A stretch of 64,000 nt of DNA, from the NCBI RefSeq assembly GCF_000003815.2, contig NC_049979.1, positions 34,942,600 through 35,006,599 of the forward strand, in the 5' to 3' direction. The DNA comes from Branchiostoma floridae. Its lineage: Eukaryota > Chordata > Leptocardii > Amphioxiformes > Branchiostomatidae. The notes beneath the pieces were generated by a model, which saw only the letters and a program-made list of their open reading frames with translations, ran no database searches and was not told the origin of the DNA. Shown piece after piece: positions 60,508 to 64,000 of the stretch (positions within the stretch are counted from its first letter, which is position 1; each line of letters begins with the position of its first letter). Position numbers and translations under genes: made by a program.

Positions 60508-60694
60508 TAGTCTCTACCAGACTCCGGGTCGTTGGAAAACCGTAGAAATGGAACAGATAGAGGAGTAAGCCGGCCAGGGAACAGTACGTAGGTCGCGTAC
60601 TGTTCCCTGGCCGGCTACACTCCTCTGGCCGGTTTACTCCTCTATTTGTTCCATTTCTACGGTTTTCCAGCGACCCGGAGTCTGGTATAGACTA
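60508..60694. mobile_element. Hairpin MITE with 9-bp target duplication, related to the one at 40.6 kb
   Basis: It starts TAGTCTCTACCAGACTCCGG and ends in the matching inverted sequence (GGTATAGACTA). Its arms can form a hairpin nearly the length of the element, and both arms carry GGCCGGCT. Flanks AATACAATC at 60499-60507 and 60695-60703 are a 9-bp duplication. Confidence 0.8.
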
Positions 60695-60703
60695 AATACA
60701 ATC

Positions 60704-63700
60704 CATCCAGGCCTTCTCGAGTTATGCTGGTCTTCTATACAAACACACGTACAAAACATACAAACTAAATGCTAGCGAAAACATAACCTTCCTGCCGAAG
60801 GTAAAAATGTCAAAAGTAGAGAGAACAAGTGATCGTCTCTTGAATGGAGGACAATGCCATGTTTTAATATACAGGTTTCCCATGTTCAGAGCAAAATAAC
60901 AAACTGATACATACTGCATAGACAGGTGCAACAAAATACTTAACTTCCATATGTGCCTAACAGCCAGACCTGTGAACAATCTTTTCTGTACATTCGACAG
61001 ATGAAATTTCCATAGTTCGGAGAAGTGTGGTACAAATTTCATATACTCAATTTTAAAAAGGTACTATGACCTATAAGTCTGTAAGGTTATCTTACCTCAA
61101 ATTCTGTTTGATTACAATTGGAAGAGTCGGTTCATAATATCATTTCTAAGACTTGGTGAAGGTGTGTTGAAAGCATTACAATGCTCTTAGTATTCTCAGC
61201 ATAACTAATTGTACTAAAATAAGACAACACCAATTTGATATTTCTTGGCTCTCAGATTATTGCAGGGAATCAGTAGATAAGGTGGGAGGAACAAAAAGGC
61301 CTCAAGTGAGAGCCTGAAGTTAATGCACCACAAAATCACACCCTAAAAGTGATCATTGTAAAAAAGTTACATTTTGACTTGCTTTACAAAATGAACGAAT
61401 GGAAAAGACACACAAAATCAACACCTTGTTTGTGAACAATAAGTGAACGATTGTAAAAACAAATAGTTTTGCCTTGCAATACAATATGAAGAAGGACAAG
61501 GACTTTCTTTAACGGTTGGTAATAAAATATGAGTATTTTGGGGTTTAAATTTATCTAAGATTTTTTTAATACATGGTACATCATGATCATCATTAATTTC
61601 TTTACATTAAATAAAAACACTGATGAATCTGAGAACCAGGAAATCAAATTGGTGTACATTCCCTTAAGAGCCTATAAAAAGTAACTTGACCTAGCACAAT
61701 GGTGATGGAACTCATAGGTTGCTCAGTTACCTTCCAGGTTACGTTTCATCTGGGTAACATTCAATTCTGACCACACCAACTGGAAAACTTATTCTTCCAG
61801 ATGCCTGTGACAAGTAGTATTATACGCCCAGCACCATGCCTTGTGGTACACTCACTCTATCACCCGCCCTTCCACCAGTGGCTGCAACTGCCCAAACGTT
61901 TCACAAATTGCTCAATGAATTTTAAGGAAAGTCTTTTTAGCGTCTTGTTGTCTTTCACACAATACTTTTGCATGTACATGTATGTTGTGCATCAAAGGTT
62001 GCTGAAAGAATTTCATTTACAAAGAAGAAGTTATATTGTTGTCTTTTACATGACACATTTAGAATGTACATGTTCATCACGAATCATATTTTGATAAATA
62101 AAACTAAAGGTTGCAAAAATTCGATTTTGGTCACTCATGGATTGTAGTCTAGTGGAAAAGGGGGTCTCAGGAGCCAGGGATTCTGCATTGTTTACCTTGT
62201 GCCTGCTCTAACTGACACTCCGTAGTTGATGTTAAATCAGGCTGCAAATGTTCTATGGCTGGGCCTCTTCACAGTACAGCAAAGGGGAAGTTTGAGCTTG
62301 ATGTTGCATGTGAGATCTAAGCAACTCCTTGTTGTGATCGTGACGCACATGATACAGTAATTAATTAATTAAGGCATGTAACAGGGATGGTCCTGTCGCT
62401 ACCTGTCGGAGTTATCTATTTAAGGAAGACTCGTATATATGGATATCATATGACATCATAGGATGTACTTTCAGAGCCTTTAATGACTAGTCAGTACAAG
62501 AAATACAATTTAAGAAATAAATAGCTATCATTAGTTACCCCCAAATCAATCCACGTCTACAAAGAACAGTGAAAAAAATTATTACAAGTACTACTGCCCA
62601 TTTTAGTGAAATTACATAGTCGTAATAATATCAAATTATAATGATTTGCGACCCTCTTCCTCCTTACAGACATTTTGGACAACGTCAATCTTTTCACATG
62701 ATTGTGTGCACTTCAGTTGTCATGGCAACCCTATTGTTACTCCCATGGTCCTTTCTGGCATGCGTTAGGTCATATTATGGTCCATGTGTAACACACCAGG
62801 CATGCATGCAGTAATGCTCGATCAACAGAGTCTCCCAAAAATTTTATATAAAAATACCTACAGTTTTTTGCTTCTGAGTATCTTAATGTCATAAATGAGC
62901 AACATTTCTTTGGCAGTTATGGATCATACATTCCGTTGTTAGTACACATGGCTACCTACAGAAATGCACCTACGAGTAATAGAACCTCGACCACTTCACG
63001 GACATTTGAGCGAACAATCGGGAACTTCCATAACCGCCAGGCAGACTTGCTTCCTCAAGGCCTTTCCTAGTAGGCTGTAAATTACCCCCGCCCCCGAGGT
63101 GTGGCCAAAAACCATTTGAATACACATACAACACTTTAAAATTTGATTGGAATGGGGGATGGTTCCAACAATATCACTGCACAATTCTACTTTCATTTGT
63201 CCATTCCAGTGGAAGAATTGTCCTGAACAGTAAAAGGAAAGAATTGAGGGGGGCTGGGGAAAGGGGGTGTGTCGTGGGTACATGTAGACGCCTGGCGTTT
63301 TGGGAGTTCTAATATTGGAATTACAGAGACAAACAAGATGGGAATTTTGAGTACTTCTCCATTCTCTCTGCCACAAAATGTTGGAAGCCAGGCCCACCGT
63401 AAGCTGGAATTCCCTGTACAGTTACACATGCTATACCTTATAACCCATGTAGAGACTAGCACTGGTTTACAAAGTTTTACAAATTTGGGACAAATCTTCT
63501 ACCTTAAAAAACAAAAAAAGCCAACTGCATCTGAGTGTCCGCAAGTGTCAGAAAACAGACACTCCAGAAAATTAATGAAAAATCTATCTCAACATTAAAA
63601 AGCAGGTACTATGTGCAAGAACTGTTCACAACAAGTCAAATGAGGCATTGACCAATTTTTTTTGTACTATATTCATTATTTTTTTTTTGCTGTATTAACA

Positions 63701-64000
63701 ATTGGAATTGTTCCCTGTTTTTTGTTTTCAGAACTACCACATCTGCACACAAACCAGCAAGCCATCCCCACTTCCTTTAGTGCAGAGTCACATTTCATCA
63801 TATACGTCCATCTTCTAACATTTCATTGGGTGCTAACGTCAGTTTACATCTTTCAGGATCATTTCCAGAACACTGCAAACCTTGACAGACGCTGGCAATC
63901 TAAAATTACACTACCCTTAGCACATGTAGGACTAAAAGTCTTGAAAGAAGTACATTATATGTTTGCCAAATATATAAAAAAAGCTGGTAAAAGGGGGTGC
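60704..64000. other. Unassigned sequence
   Basis: No conserved protein motif, RNA gene or repeat boundary is recognised. Short open frames (for example 61801-62094, 62996-63397) lack supporting composition or homology that I can identify. Confidence 0.5.

Noticed and set aside
62996-63397. 133-codon minus-strand frame
   Set aside because: No recognisable motif, no splice context, low-complexity segments; not supported as a gene.

Overview
This window looks like animal (metazoan) nuclear DNA. It is AT-rich, has intron-split genes with GT-AG introns, and is packed with MITEs, SINE-like and LINE-like sequences and microsatellites. No bacterial operons are present. The gene family and repeat style suit an invertebrate deuterostome, with amphioxus (Branchiostoma) the best guess; this is inference, since no species-specific marker is visible. 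Four N-gaps (2273-2729, 4382-4787, 7052-7151, 34740-34839) interrupt the assembly.

The core is a tandem array of three paralogous genes, all on the minus strand, encoding a beta-1,4-N-acetylgalactosaminyltransferase of the B4GALNT1/2 (GT12) type. Copy A spans about 1321-13770, copy B 18014-27701 and copy C 37317-48162. I reconstructed them exon by exon: one non-coding first exon behind a TATA-like box, then 12 coding exons with conserved lengths and phases. Copy C gives an open 507-residue type II membrane enzyme with a DDD metal-binding triplet. Copy A has three exons hidden in gaps and reads DED with one extra residue. Copy B carries a 1-nt deletion in the signal-anchor exon and a local amplification of one exon's 3' end and splice donor.

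The array arose by duplication of units of roughly 17-20 kb. Flanking DNA is repeated too: 28.0-34.1 kb matches 48.3-55.0 kb, 15.1-15.6 kb matches 35.5-36.0 kb, and 3' flank homologous to all copies reappears at about 55.23-55.33 kb as the start of a fourth, gene-less unit. The paralogous copies serve as empty-site controls, so several mobile insertions can be mapped nearly to the base: a 5'-truncated LINE (51874-53634), a 1051-bp hAT-like MITE (53683-54733), a hAT-like MITE (40422-41044) holding a nested 9-bp-TSD hairpin MITE (40580-40759), a tRNA-derived SINE (47589-47870) and TA-target MITEs (6218-6663, 38798-39257). One ~0.5 kb segment is inverted between units B and C.

From 55 kb to the end there is no host gene I can support. 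That stretch holds a decayed Tc1/mariner transposase, a Penelope-like RT fragment, several inverted-repeat elements and unannotated unique sequence.
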